Notes: generated by a model not told the origin, from the letters alone. A stretch of 64,000 nucleotides of DNA from Homalodisca vitripennis (GCF_021130785.1 NC_060207.1:4601001-4665000); one strand, 5' to 3'. Positions 43,835 to 56,264 are shown, numbered from the stretch's first letter. Numbers and translations are program-made.

Positions 43835-46555
43835 TACACGAATGTACGGTACAATAGTGTAACCAGCAGCACACAAGCAGGCCGCTGAACCCTAGGGTGA
43901 CTGTACGTCACAGTTAGGCGCACTATTGTTTTGTGTTACACTATCTAGAATCTCGACGGTTGATAAACGTACAGAATCTTCAAAATACCGATCGTATTTA
44001 ATCAACACGAATGCACGGTACAATAGAGTGTAACCAGCAGCACACAAGCAGGCCGCTGAACCCTAGGGTGGCTGTACGTCACAGTTAGGCGCACTATTGT
44101 TTTGTGTTACACTATCTAGAATCTCGACGGTTGATAAACGTACAGAATCTTCAAAATACCGATCGTATTTAATCAACACGAATGCACGGTACAATAGAGT
44201 GTAACCAGCAGCACACAAGCAGGCCGCTGAACCCTAGGGTGGCTGTACGTCACAGTTAGGCGCACTATTGTTTTGTGTTACACTATCTAGAATCTCGACG
44301 GTTGATAAACGTACAGAATCTTCAAAATACCGATCGTATTTAATCAACACGAATGCACGGTACAATAGAGTGTAACCAGCAGCACACAAGCAGGCCGCTG
44401 AACCCTAGGGTGGCTGTACGTCACAGTTAGGCGCACTATTGTTTTGTGTTACACTATCTAGAATCTCGACGGTTGATAAACGTACAGAATCTTCAAAATA
44501 CCGATCGTATTTAATCAACACGAATGCACGGTACAATAGAGTGTAACCAGCAGCACACAAGCAGGCCGCTGAACCCTAGGGTGGCTGTACGTCACAGTTA
44601 GGCGCACTATTGTTTTGTGTTACACTATCTAGAATCTCGACGGTTGATAAACGTACAGAATCTTCAAAATACCGATCGTATTTAATCAACACGAATGCAC
44701 GGTACAATAGAGTGTAACCAGCAGCACACAAGCAGGCCGCTGGAACCCTAGGGTGGCTGTACGTCACAGTTAGGCGCACTATTGTTTTGTGTTACACTAT
44801 CTAGAATCTCGACGGTTGATAAACGTACAGAATCTTCAAAATACCGATCGTATTTAATCAACACGAATGCACGGTACAATAGAGTGTAACCAGCAGCACA
44901 CAAGCAGGCCGCTGAACCCTAGGGTGGCTGTACGTCACAGTTAGGCGCACTATTGTTTTGTGTTACACTATCTAGAATCTCGACGGTTGATAAACGTACA
45001 GAATCTTCAAAATACCGATCGTATTTAATCAACACGAATGTACGGTACAATAGAGTGTAACCAGCAGCACACAAGCAGGCTGCTGGACCCTAGGGTGGCT
45101 GTACGTCACAGTTAGGCGCACTATTTTTTTGTGTTACACTATCTGGAATCTCGACGGTTGATAAACGTACAGAATCTTCAAAATACCGATCGTATTTAAT
45201 CAACACGAATGCACGGTACAATAGAGTGTAACCAGCAGCACACAAGCAGGCCGCTGAACCCTAGGGGGTGGCTGTACGTCACAGTTAGGCGCACTATTTT
45301 TTTGTGTTACACTATCTAGAATCTCGACGGTTGATAAACGTACAGAATCTTCAAAATACCGATCGTATTTAATCAACACGAATGTACGGTACAATAGTGT
45401 AACCAGCAGCACACAAGCAGGCTGCTGGACCCTAGGGTGGCTGTACGTCACAGTTAGGCGCACTATTGTTTTGTGTTACACTATCTAGAATCTCGACGGT
45501 TGATAAACGTACAGAATCTTCAAAATACCGATCGTATTTAATCAACACGAATGCACGGTACTATAGAGTGTAACCAGCAGCACACAAGCAGGCCGCTGAA
45601 CCCTAGGGTGGCTGTACGTCACAGTTAGGCGCACTATTTTTTTGTGTTACACTATCTAGAATCTCGACGGTTGATAAACGTACAGAATCTTCAAAATACC
45701 GATCGTATTTAATCAACACGAATGTACGGTACAATAGTGTAACCAGCAGCACACAAGCAGGCTGCTGGACCCTAGGGTGGCTGTACGTCACAGTTAGGCG
45801 CACTATTGTTTTGTGTTACAATATCTGGAATCTCGACGGTTGATAAACGTACAGAATCTTCAAAATACCGATCGTATTTAATCAACACGAATGCACGGTA
45901 CTATAGAGTGTAACCAGCAGCACACAAGCAGGCCGCTGAACCCTAGGGGGTGGCTGTACGTCACAGTTAGGCGCACTATTTTTTTGTGTTACACTATCTA
46001 GAATCTCGACGGTTGATAAACGTACAGAATCTTCAAAATACCGATCGTATTTAATCAACACGAATGTACGGTACAATAGTGTAACCAGCAGCACACAAGC
46101 AGGCTGCTGGACCCTAGGGTGGCTGTACGTCACAGTTAGGCGCACTATTGTTTTGTGTTACACTATCTGGAATGTCGATGGTTGATAAATGTACAGAATC
46201 TTCAAAATACCGATCGTATTTAATCAACACAAATGTACGGTACAATAGTGTAACCAGCAGCACACAAGCAGGCTGCTGGACCCTAGGGTGGCTGTACGTC
46301 ACAGTTAGGCGCACTATTGTTTTGTGTTACACTATCTGGAATGTCGATGGTTGATAAATGTACAGAATCTTCAAAATACCGATCGTATTTAATCAACACG
46401 AATGTACGGTACAATAGTGTAACCAGCAGCACACAAGCAGGCTGCTGGACCCTAGGGTGGCTGTACGTCACAGTTAGGCGCACTATTGTTTTGTGTTACA
46501 ATATCTGGATTCTCGATGGTTGATAAACGTACAGAATCTTCAAAATACCGATCAA
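43835..46555. repeat. 171-bp satellite-like tandem array, about 16 copies, with higher-order blocks
   Basis: GCCGCTGAAC recurs at 43881, 44052 and 44223 and onwards every 171 bp. Units contain GTACGTCACAGTTAGGCGCA, TTTTGTGTTACACTATCT and AAATACCGATCGTATTTAAT. Type A units (CACGGTACAATAGAG, GGCCGCTGAACCC) fill 43835-45030. From about 45040 to 46060 type A alternates with type B (TACGGTACAATAGTG, GGCTGCTGGACCC). After 46060 only type B is present. The scattered 66-87-codon ORFs on both strands are repeat readings. Confidence 0.95.
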
Positions 46556-46930
46556 CACTTATTTATTCAACACGCAGTGTCGACTTCCATTCCATATTAA
46601 GTTTTGCAACCACATATACATACACAAGCATACATATATTACACCCACCTCGTATTTGTAGGTGAGCTCTACATATATAGTTAACCTTAAGGCCCCATTG
46701 TTCGGTATAGGTAGGCAGTGAATACATGCCAACATCAATAAGTACTTGAGCACTTATCGTAGTTATAAAAGAAAATAGATCATTAATACGATACTTTATT
46801 TGAAATATGTGAATGAACGTTAAAAAAAGCGAGAATTAATTTAAATCACAAAACAATATTATGTATCACGCAGATAAATATAGTCTAAGCAATATGTCGC
46901 TAGCTTTTTCTTTACATTGTGTAGTCTCGA
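46556..46930. other. Spacer after the 171-bp array
   Basis: AT-rich, with no ORF or repeat I can support. Confidence 0.5.
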
Positions 46931-47230
46931 CACTCAATGATGAATCAGTGATTAGATATGTCTCACTGATTAGTAGTTATGTGTCATTGATTAGATAATA
47001 TTCATTGGATTAATATTCAATTGATTACAACAGATTGATTAGTCATAGAGAGGTGCCACTGTTCAGATGTCCATCATTGATTAGATATTTCACACTGATT
47101 ATTAGTTATGTGTCATTGTTTAGACCTCACTGGTTTAATATTCGTCATTGATTTTAGCATAATACAAAGTTATAGAAAGTTCCCACTGTTTAGATTTTCA
47201 TTATTGATTAGGCACTATTCATGAAGTATT
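46931..47230. repeat. Degenerate short repeat built on CATTGATTAG
   Basis: Variants of TCATTGATTAGATA and CACTGATTAGTAGTTATGTG recur irregularly about a dozen times. Two longer echoes (TTATGTGTCATTG) lie about 140 bp apart. Confidence 0.6.
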
Positions 47231-47994
47231 CCTCATCATAAGCACTATTGATCAAACGCTATAGTCTCCAAAAGTAACATAGCAGGAAACCCTACTTTGG
47301 ACGCCAATATATCCTGAAATCAGCTATTGTAAAACATGCTCTACTTTTAAGCACATTTTTCAGTTTTAGAGTTTTAGAAGAACATATCTGTAATCTCCTT
47401 ATCTTCAACAGAGGTGTCATAGGACAGTTTCTAGAATGCCCTAAATACGAAATATCAATGAGAAAAAGATTAGGAACTCTGGAATCGTCCGACTTGGCCT
47501 CCAATATGGATGTGTTCTTGAAACTTAACATTTGTTAAGGGATTTGCAATGAATGATATTATTTTGGAATAATATTTTTGATATCTACTACCACCTATCC
47601 CATTGCTGTTAGATACAACGGCCATTGGAAATTGAACAAGCTCTACCAATCAACAAGGGCATACTTCAACACGGGCTGTGTACGCATACCCCTAATTCCA
47701 AAGGCTTAACTAATAATAATATAATAATAATAATAATTTATTCCATCAATAATTTACAAAGAGTAATTGACAATAACTTTTTTCGGAATTTACTGACCAT
47801 TATTACCAGTAGTGTGGCCAGTGATATAATTTAACATTAATACTAGACACTTAATTTAGAGTCCAGCAACTTAAGTAGTTATTTAAATCGAGCCTCCAAT
47901 TGTAGTGTTTTATTTTTATTTTATTTATTTTTTAATACTACTGACGTGAACCAGAGCTAATAGGTTTGTGTTAATATCCAAATATTGTTGAATA
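47231..47994. other. AT-rich interval with a (TAA)n run
   Basis: There is no gene. A TAATAATAATA microsatellite lies at about 47709-47740. It may be the 3' tail of an unrecognisable retroelement. Confidence 0.45.
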
Positions 47995-48118
47995 ACGCCG
48001 GCTAACAGTGATTTTATTTTCATTGGTTGTCCAACCTGTTCAGAGAGCAAAGTTCAGCTCTGCTCTCCGACAGAGGTTTGTCCAAATCGTGCTGACTCAG
48101 TCATGCATTAGCCGGCGT
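47995..48118. mobile_element. 124-bp foldback element with 11-bp perfect terminal inverted repeats
   Basis: ACGCCGGCTAA (47995-48005) is inverted exactly as TTAGCCGGCGT (48108-48118). The inside is also largely palindromic: AACCTGTTCAGAGAGCA against TGCTCTCCGACAGAGGTT. The GC-rich ends stand out from the AT-rich surroundings. Small size and no coding fit a miniature inverted-repeat element. I could not identify a clear target duplication. Confidence 0.6.
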
Positions 48119-48334
48119 CACTCTGGATACTTAGTGACACAATTCATCAGAAATAAATACTAAACTATCCATTTACAATTTACTATCCTATCCACATAGT
48201 GTTTTCCTATATTTTGTTGAAACTGCCACAAGCGGCTGTGTTGTGAAAATTAATAGTTGTGATTGTGTGGTAAGTGATACAAGTATTGTGTTGTGTGTAA
48301 CTAACCTCTATCTGCGTAAGCTAATCCAATTCTA

Positions 48335-48865
48335 ACTTTTCCTTCCTTCTTGTTACTGAGTGCACTAACTTATTTTACTGTATAACATGTACAATATATA
48401 AGTCGGTATTCATTATATTAATAACTCAACACAGAATAACAGCAATTAAACTACTAGTAACACAACAACAATAATAATAATAATAACATCTTAACATTAC
48501 CAATAACAATAACAATAACATTTTAACAATAACCGTACCAAACCAACAATATATCATTCAACACATGTAACAAATAAATAATGAAATAACAAATATATAA
48601 CTTTTCCTTCCTTTTTGTTACTGAGTGCACTAACTCATTTTACTGTAGATCATATAGAATATATGTCGGTATTCATTATATCAATAACTCAACACAGAAT
48701 AACAACAATTAAACTAATAGTAACACATCAATAACAATAATAAAATTTTAACAATAATAATAAAATTTTAACAATAACCGTACCAAATCAACAATAGATC
48801 ATTTAATACATCTAACAAATAAATAATGAAATAACAAATATATAAATATAATAATATGTAAATAT
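48335..48865. repeat. Two-copy ~266-bp tandem duplication with (CAATAA)n runs
   Basis: AACTTTTCCTTCCTTCTTGT near 48333 and its partner near 48599 start two units that agree through GTTACTGAGTGCACTAACT, GTCGGTATTCATTATAT and AACTCAACACAGAATAAC. Each then enters a CAATAACAATAA microsatellite. It may belong to the 3' region of the LINE relic that follows on the minus strand. Confidence 0.85.
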
Positions 48866-48894
48866 ATAAATTCAACTTCATGCTAACTGAACTA

Positions 48895-49690
48895 CATTTT
48901 ATCTGAGGACATAATTTAAAAACTTAACATCTTCCTGCAATAACAGCCAATTAATTGTGCTAAACAATTTAGCACAATTTGTTTTAAATGAATTACAAGT
49001 CCTAAAAGAAATTGGTATTTGAGTAATGGAAGGAATGCCTAAACATTTCTTTGTTCACTTTAGGAATTCTTATTGTACCCTGTTGTACATTACGGGTAGA
49101 GTAAAATAAATTTTAGTTCCCATTATTCCCGCTTCTAATAAAGAAGGTTCTTAACACCTTGTATACAAACAGATGTTGAATCGGTAATATTTTTGAATCA
49201 ACGTAAAGTGGAAATGAACTGTCAGTTTTTTGTTTACTTAAAATTATTCTGAGGAAGTAGTTTTGCGTAACTCTTAATTTTTCAATTAGGTATATAAACG
49301 TCCCACCCCAACAATTTATTCCATACTGCATCCGTGAATGGATTGGTGCATAATATAATGTTCTTAATAGTTCTTTATCACAACAGTTTCTCAAAAAATA
49401 GAACTTTCTTATTGACATGCGTAATTTCCTATGAAGGTCGCTTATATGGTTTTCCCATGTTAACCTACTGTCAAAGACTATACCTAAATATTTAACGTTC
49501 TTGATCTTTTCTATATGTTGACAGTTACAATCAATATAACTACAATTATAATCATGAAATTCTAAAGTGAACGGAATGTTGTAATCTGAAAGGCTAAAAT
49601 TAATATAATTTGTTTTGTCAACATTAACTATCATTCTGTTAGCTTCACATCAATTTTGTAATTTTGCGATATCATGAGCCATAATATCTC
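48895..49690 (-). pseudogene. LINE reverse transcriptase relic, C-terminal part (CR1/Jockey group)
   Basis: On the minus strand, from about 49690, the frame reads DIAKLQN, then a TGA where a Trp is expected (49650-49652), then CEANRMIVNVDKT. It continues with VKYLGIVFDSRLTWENHI (about residues 47-64 of the long frame 49634-49113), the typical thumb motif after the YADD box of LINE reverse transcriptases. The frame stops at 49113. Similar sequence goes on in other frames to about 48895 (VQQGTIRIPKV, then ISFRTCNSFKTNCAKLF). The catalytic core and everything upstream are missing. At least one stop and one frameshift make it a dead 5'-truncated copy. Confidence 0.8.
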
Positions 49691-51600
49691 CCAAGCATCT
49701 ACAAGGAAACTGCTCCTAACCCTAATGTTAAATGCACAGGGCGACCTCACACATCATTCTGAGTACCTCCACATTGTGCCAGAAGGAAAATGACCATTTA
49801 CAGTTTGTTCATTTGTTGTTACCGTAAATTGTTTAAACAACACGGCCAAATCGGAATTTTTAGACTACTTCTTATTGTCTTTATTGTCAAAAATATCCTT
49901 GCCCAAAAAGTCATATGGTTGAACTGTAAATAGTTTATTAAGTGTATTATAGATTGTAAACTTCGCTCATGAACAATCATGTAAGTAGTAAAATATAATT
50001 CAAATGAAAGTTGTAGTAGTTTTGAAAGGTTCATGACGAAACAATATGCTTTCTTGTCACAAACAAATCCTTCATCATATTCCAGTGCCGCAGGTCAAAC
50101 ATGTACCAACAGTGAACCAGGTTTAACTAATAGACAGAAAACATTAATAAAATCAGCAAATATAAGGAGTTTTACAATAACTAAACTCCTATAATCTCAT
50201 AATTTGGGACGCGCACGATCAAGTCATTCGTCGGGAGCATTTTGAATCTTTTACAGAGAGTACTAGATATATTTTGTTGTTAACATAATAATTTTTTTTT
50301 TTAAGTTGCATGCAAAAGTCTTAATAATTTCATTTTCAAGGTATCTGCATACAGACAGACAATACAGAAATGTTGACATCCCCCAGGCAGACAGATGGGG
50401 AATCGTGCCATTCTACTGAGAATGGATTCAATGACGCTCAGCCACGTCCAATGGATGCACATCCACAATTTCAAACCCATTCTTGTCTATGTACAACGAA
50501 GTTTCGTGTAAGTTAAAAATATACAGTTGAAATATTTTTCGAGATACCTGGCGGATAGTAAGGCTGATGTGCTACCATACCACATGGTAAATTTCAAATG
50601 ATTGTTCTCAGTTTGTTTACACATTTGTTCGTTATATTTCTCGTTGCCGAGTTGTTTACCGATAAAACTAATGAAGTATTTTTGCTGTCAAATTCCATAG
50701 AGTGACATGGACCGTCATCGAACTCGATGTTATCTATTTAGACATCATGTGGACTGCAAATAGATAGGCAGACAAAATGGAATGTTATCGCAAAAGCTCC
50801 GCCAATAATTTAACTACCATAAAGGAGAGAAACAAAAACAATTCTAGAGCTACATTGTTACGCAGTTATGTACGAAGTAAAATAATCAAGGAGTTATTAG
50901 AGTTAACAATGAGCTACTGGTGTTGAAGCAATAAACTCGCGGCTCCCGCCGTATGGAGGGATAACTGGCTTGTGATAACAACGTTACCTCCCTATTCCGA
51001 CCCTCCCGACCGTTGCAGAATTGATTACAATAAATTTCAATTACTTCTGTTTCCTTTATTCATATTTATGCTCGATGAATACGAACAATTCTCTATTGTA
51101 AGTAGCGGTTATTGTTTGTTCTTACAATAATCTCTTCTCAACATCAATTACTTTCACTGAGAGGTACAATAAGCACGTTTCCCCAGAGAGGATCACGTTT
51201 ACAGGAAAATATAATTAAGGATGTAGAGAACAAATACATTAATAACAGTGACGGCGGGGTTTCATGAGGCGGAGAGTTTGCCGCAGGTTTACATATGGTA
51301 AATGTAACTACCTCAACAAACATAATTCATTTATAGCGTAAGGTATTAGTTGTTTCATTGCTGTAAGGTTGACAGATTTCCCTATAATTCTGATCTTTAT
51401 TTGTATTTTGAGACCCTCGTATGAGATAGGACCTCGTGAAGAGTTTCCAACCCCCCTCCTGTTGGTACATTGCCTGACTCCTCTGGTTGTTAATCGACTG
51501 AACTCTGTGAGCAAACACAAACAGTAGTTGCCATTTTATTTTGAATTTGTGTTAGATTTAAAACAATAATATCTCTTCCGTCTGTGTCGGAAGAAAGGTA
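49691..51600. other. AT-rich interval, no gene supported
   Basis: A dispersed repeat piece lies at 50315-50480 (GCATACAGACAGACAATAC, GACGCTCAGCCACGTCC), related to the flanks of the 63-bp array. The overlapping ORFs at 51308-51675 minus have no recognisable motif. Confidence 0.45.
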
Positions 51601-52080
51601 GACTCCAAATGTGGCCGTTATCCTGAAACGTCGAACTGAAGATGTATTGTTAGTTTGGATGTTTTTAATTTGCACAACACCGATGGAACAAAAACTCTCA
51701 ATGCTTCAATGTTAAAATAATCGTAACACTGTGAAACGTTTAGAAACTCTATAATCTTGAAACGGGGCAAATTTTTATGAGTATATACATTTCTTGGTAA
51801 AACTGCGGACTTGATTTAGTTATAATCACTCTGTAGGTATCTGTGTGAACATATTCACTTATAACGAGTCAATTGTATCTACAGCTATAGCTATAAACGG
51901 CCACCATCCTGAATCCTTAATATTGATCGAAAATAATTAAGAATAAATGTTGCTTGAAACTGTTTGACATTTTCAAGGAAAGTTAAAATTTTTTGTGTTA
52001 TGAAATACCCGAGATAAAAATGTTGCCCAAATGCGAATGACCACCATATTAAACCATATTACTACCTCTGTGTAGGTTTA
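51601..52080. repeat. Decayed outlying units of the 176-bp array
   Basis: AATGTGGCCGTTATCCTGAA near 51610, AACGGCCACCATCCTGAATC near 51897 and GCGAATGACCACCATATT near 52035 echo GTGAATGGCCGCTATCTTGA of the array that follows. They look like old copies that escaped homogenisation. Confidence 0.5.
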
Positions 52081-53130
52081 GTCTGAATCTATAGAGAACG
52101 TCGGTAGTTTCGTGTTCGATTTTGGGAATTAGTCGAGTTAAATCTTTAGCTGGAATGTGAATGGCCGCTATCTTGAAATGTTATATTAGTTAATACTGGC
52201 TTGGTTAACGAACCCCTTCCAAGCCATATACAAATATTGCCTCTATACCACGTTTAGTCTGAATCTATAGAGAACGTCGGTAGTTTCGTGTTCGATTTTG
52301 GGAATTAGTCGAGTTAAATCTTTAGCTGGAATGTGAATGGCCGCTATCTTGAAATGTTATATTAGTTAATACTGGCTTGGTTAACGAACCCCTTCCAAGC
52401 CATATACAAATATTGCCTCTATACCACGTTTAGTCTGAATCTATAGAGAACGTCGGTAGTTTCGTGTTCGATTTTAGGAATTAGTCGAGTTAAATCTTTA
52501 GCTGGAATGTGAATGGCCACTATCTTGAAATGTTATATTAGTTAATACTGGCTTGGTTAACGAACCCCTTCCAAGCCATATACAAATATTGCCTCTATAC
52601 CACGTTTAGTCTGAATCTATAGAGAACGTCGGTAGTTTCGTGTTCTATTTTGGGAATTAGTCGAGTTAAATCTTTAACTGGAATGTGAATGGCCGCTATC
52701 TTGAAATGTTATATTAGTTAATACTGGCTTGGTTAACGAACCCATCCAATCTATATACAAATATTGCCTCTATACCACGTTTAGTCTGAATGTATCGAGA
52801 ACGTCGGTAGTTTCGTGTTCTATTTTGGGAATTAGTCGAGTTAAATCTTTAGCTGGAATGTGAATGGCCGCTATCTTGAAATGTTATATTAGTTAATACT
52901 GGTTTGGTTAACGAACCCATCCAAGCCATATACAAATATTGCCTCTATACCACGTTTAGTCTGAATGTATTGAGAACGTCGGTAGTTTCGTGTTCTATTT
53001 TGGGAATTAGTCGAGTTAAATCTTTAGCTGGAATGCGCATGGCTACTATCTTGAAATGTTATATTATTTAAGACTGGCGTGGTTAACGTTCCCGTCCAAT
53101 CTATATACAAATATTGCCTCTATACCATGC
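52081..53130. repeat. 176-bp tandem array, about 6 copies
   Basis: GTCTGAATCTATAGAG recurs at 52081, 52257 and 52433 and onwards every ~176 bp. Units contain GAACGTCGGTAGTTTCGTG, AATTAGTCGAGTTAAATC and CTTGGTTAACGAACCC. The last units shorten at CCCATCCAA and gain more changes. Confidence 0.95.
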
Positions 53131-54130
53131 ATGTTTATGAATAGGAAATAACATTTTTCAAAACTATCCCCTTCCCTCCACCCTATCTACCTAAAACAAA
53201 GGAAGATATTTATCATTTGATTTTTAATATATATATAGAAAAAGATATGCAATTTTTAAATATAGCGAAAGACTGCTAAGTACCGGTTTCATATAGTCAC
53301 TGTTATAACATTATAGTCATATTTGACTATTGTGTTATAACAGTGTTATCCGCTCGTACTCAGTATCCACATATAAAACTGCACCATACTTTCAAGTCGT
53401 GTCAGAAACAACGTTGTGCACTCAATTGTGCATCCGATGAGACAATGAGAACACTTCTTCATCTACTCGTAGATTACACTGGGTGGCCGCTAGGTAAACC
53501 ATAGACCTGTTTTGTAGTCCAGGTGCCTCTGATGTCGAAACGATGCGATGCAAGAGTTCGTTTTGAACGTTGAACGTCTTGTCAGCGAATTGTTTGGATC
53601 TAATCAGTCGGACGGGACTGTAGGTTCCAGGAGTCCGTCACAGTGTGAGATCTCAGAGGCTGCACTAACGACTGTTAGTGTCCATGCAGTCGATGGATCA
53701 TTTGTTCCATTTCATTTATGTCTGAAAAATGGTGACAGGTGGTGATAGTTCGTTTTGTTCTTGATGTCTTTTAGCAGATTGTTTGCAATTTTAAATCTTG
53801 TTGATTGATTTATAACGGATTGTTTTTCATCAATTCTTTATTATCTACATCTTTTATTTATTTTCAGTATTCTCAAGTGTTTCCAATTAGAATTTGATTT
53901 TAATGCATATACGCTTGCTCTCAGAATACGTATCATCTGAATACTCAAAGTGTGACTTTGAAACTATGTAATCCAGTAGAAAATCTGTAAAATAAATATG
54001 AGTAACTAGCAAAAAGTTCACCCCGAGGTGTAGCTTATAAACTACTCTCATATTAAAAAATGTAAATTTTAGGGTCGTATTTTATTCAAAAAACTATTAC
54101 ATAACGAGTTATGAGATGGTCGAAGCCGGC
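53131..54130. other. Interval with one unrecognised small ORF
   Basis: An ATG ORF at 53548-53745 (65 codons, Ser/Val-rich) follows TTTTGTAGTCCAG, which could be a splice acceptor ending at 53523. There is no good donor after it, and I do not recognise it. The rest is AT-rich. Confidence 0.3.
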
Positions 54131-54134
54131 TCAT

Positions 54135-54150
54135 AGATCTCTAGAGATCT
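54135..54150. repeat. Perfect 16-bp palindrome
   Basis: AGATCTCTAGAGATCT reads the same on both strands. It is flanked by the imperfectly matched arms CCGGCTCAT and GTGGCTGG. Confidence 0.8.
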
Positions 54151-54431
54151 GTGGCTGGCTCGCTCGTTGGGGAATATCTGAGCGAGACAGAGGTCAAACT
54201 TATCCATAACAAATTTTTGGCGTGATACATCTTTAGTTATGCATAATACCTAGAGCGTAATACATTGTAAACAAGTTTATAGTCCTCTAAAGATGTATTA
54301 GTTTTGATACATTTTAAGTTTTTAAGTTATTACTATATTTATAAACAGTAGAGAGCTAAATTTAGGTAAGTCTTTAGGAACCTACAATAAAGAGATCCCG
54401 CACATAGAGGAAGATAGAAAGATAGGCGGGA

Positions 54432-54550
54432 AGACACTCAGACTGACAGACGGACGATTGTTTAACCTCAAAATCAATAGAGTTCTTCTTCAGATCGAAG
54501 TGCAAAGTTTCAAATATCTAGATCTTTTCTGGCAATAGTTATCGTATATA
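54432..54550 (+). repeat. Tandem repeat unit left of the inserted LINE
   Basis: It carries ACAGACGGACGATTG, AACCTCAAAATCAATAGAGT, CTTCTTCAGATC, then TTTTCTGGCAATAGTTATCG and TATATA. It matches the units at 56979-57110 and 57111-57200 on the other side of the LINE. Confidence 0.8.
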
Positions 54551-54716
54551 AATAAATAAATAAAAATGCCTTTTTATTAGAGCGTTTCTCAGTTACATTA
54601 CTGTTTTACAGAATTACTCAAGTTACTACACAAACATTCTAACGACTAAACTTAACAGAGCTAATCATATAATAGGAATATTTACATTTAAAACACATAA
54701 CTTATTATGCTAGTTC

Positions 54717-56264
54717 CTATGTACAAAATCTTTCTTTAACCCTTTTCTTAAATTTAACAATATTTACAAGACCTTTTAGGCCATCAGGAAGGTCTTTGTA
54801 CACCTTTGGCCCGAAATAAGAGAAACTCTTCCTTCCGAGCTCTAAATTTACTCTTGGAAGATGAAGATTTCCTCCATGTCGAGAGGCCCTTTGTGACACT
54901 TGATTCCGATACAGTAGTCTTTCCCTGAGGTACTGAGGTTCCTCAATGGTAAGGATCTTGTGGACCATACATGAGGACAGTACTCTGCAAACTGTGTCCA
55001 TAGGCATTATGTTCGCAGCTTCTCGTTGGGGTGATACGTGTTCGAATTTGCGGAGTGAGAACACGAAGCGCACAGCCGAGTTTTGAACTCGTTGAATTCT
55101 GGCAATATCACCCTTTGAAATGCTGTTCCCATACGCCGGATAGCAGTAGTAGAATACAGAGAGCACCAAGGACAACACGATCTGCAATTTAGCAGACTCG
55201 GGAAGCAATGATCTAAATCTGTAGAGACCCCTTAGTCGCTCTAAGGCGCGTTGAGTAGCATGCGTGACATGGTCGGAGAATGAGAGTTCGCTGTCAAGTA
55301 CGACACCGAGTGTTTTCACCTGGTCGCAGACTTGCAAACTCGCACCCCCGAGCACAACACCCACACCTCTCTCCCTCAGTGTCTCTACCAGATCACGTGG
55401 TGCTATATGCAAAACACTACACTTGTCTACGTTCAGTTTCAAACCATTTGCAGTCGACCAAGAGAAAATTTCCTCCAGGTCAGCATTGATTCAAAACAGA
55501 GCGTCCTCAGCGGAGGAAGCGTCATAAGACAAGTGCAACTGGCAGTCATCCGCATACAGGTGCACTTTGCAGTTCTGCACACAACTGGGAAAATCAGAGG
55601 TGTACAAATTGAACAACACTGGGCCAAGGCAACTGCCCTGAGGCACTCCTCGCTGCTTAAAAAGTGGAGATGATGTCTCACTCCCCAGCCTTGTCACCTG
55701 GCTTCTTCCATTCATGTAAGATTGAATCCATTCAATTACATTTTCACCAAAACTGTAGGACTTCATCTTAGGTATCAGCAATTCGTGATTGATCGCATCA
55801 AAGGCTTGTGAAAAATCAAGCAAGACTAATGAGCTGCATTTTCCTGCATCTTTAGTGTCTATCAAATCGCTAAATAGGTTTACCAAAGCCGAGCAAGTAC
55901 TATGATTTTTCCTGAAGCCAGATTGAGTTTTTGGTAGTATCTTGTTTATTTCAATGAACTCCACAACCTGTTGAGTTACAACCTTCTCCAAAATCGTTGA
56001 TATAGCCGGTAAAATCGAAATAGGCCTTAAATTCTGGACCCTTTTAGGGGCAGAAATCTTAGGATGTGGTATGACAATACTTTTTTTCCATCTTTCAGGA
56101 AAGTTTCCAGTTGACAGAGATACATTTACGAGATGTGCTATGGCTTTAAGCGCATAAGGACTCACAGCTTTAATCATATCTATGGAAATTTCATCAACTC
56201 CAACGGCTTTAGATTTAATGCTATTCATTGCAGCTCTTACTTCGTTCTCGTTAACAGGTGAAAA
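54717..56264 (-). pseudogene. LINE reverse transcriptase, one in-frame TGA
   Basis: From about 56264 the minus-strand frame reads FSPVNENEVRAAMNSIKSKA and on through the fingers and palm: LRPISILPAISTILEKVV, QSGFRKNHSTCSAL, LLDFSQAFDAINHELL (motif A, catalytic Asp), QRGVPQGSCLGPVLFNLY (motif B) and YADDCQLH (motif C). A TGA at 55491-55493 interrupts it after SSAEDALF. The same frame resumes at once with INADLEEIFSWSTANGLKLN and VKTLGVVLDSELSFSDHV (thumb), then runs to the normal end at 54717 (VKFKKRVKERFCT). One nonsense change, probably from an Arg codon, is the only break across 516 codons, so this part is fairly young. It belongs to the CR1/Jockey group by its motifs. Confidence 0.88.

Noticed and set aside
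43644..46523. Repeated ORFs such as MRLTVTYSHPRVQ in the 171-bp array
   Set aside because: Both strands give similar ORFs from the same repeat, and they are cut at array variants. No coding signal remains beyond the repeat.
55264..55673. Plus-strand ORFs opposite the LINE reverse transcriptase
   Set aside because: They are antisense shadows of the LINE coding frame and have no motif of their own.
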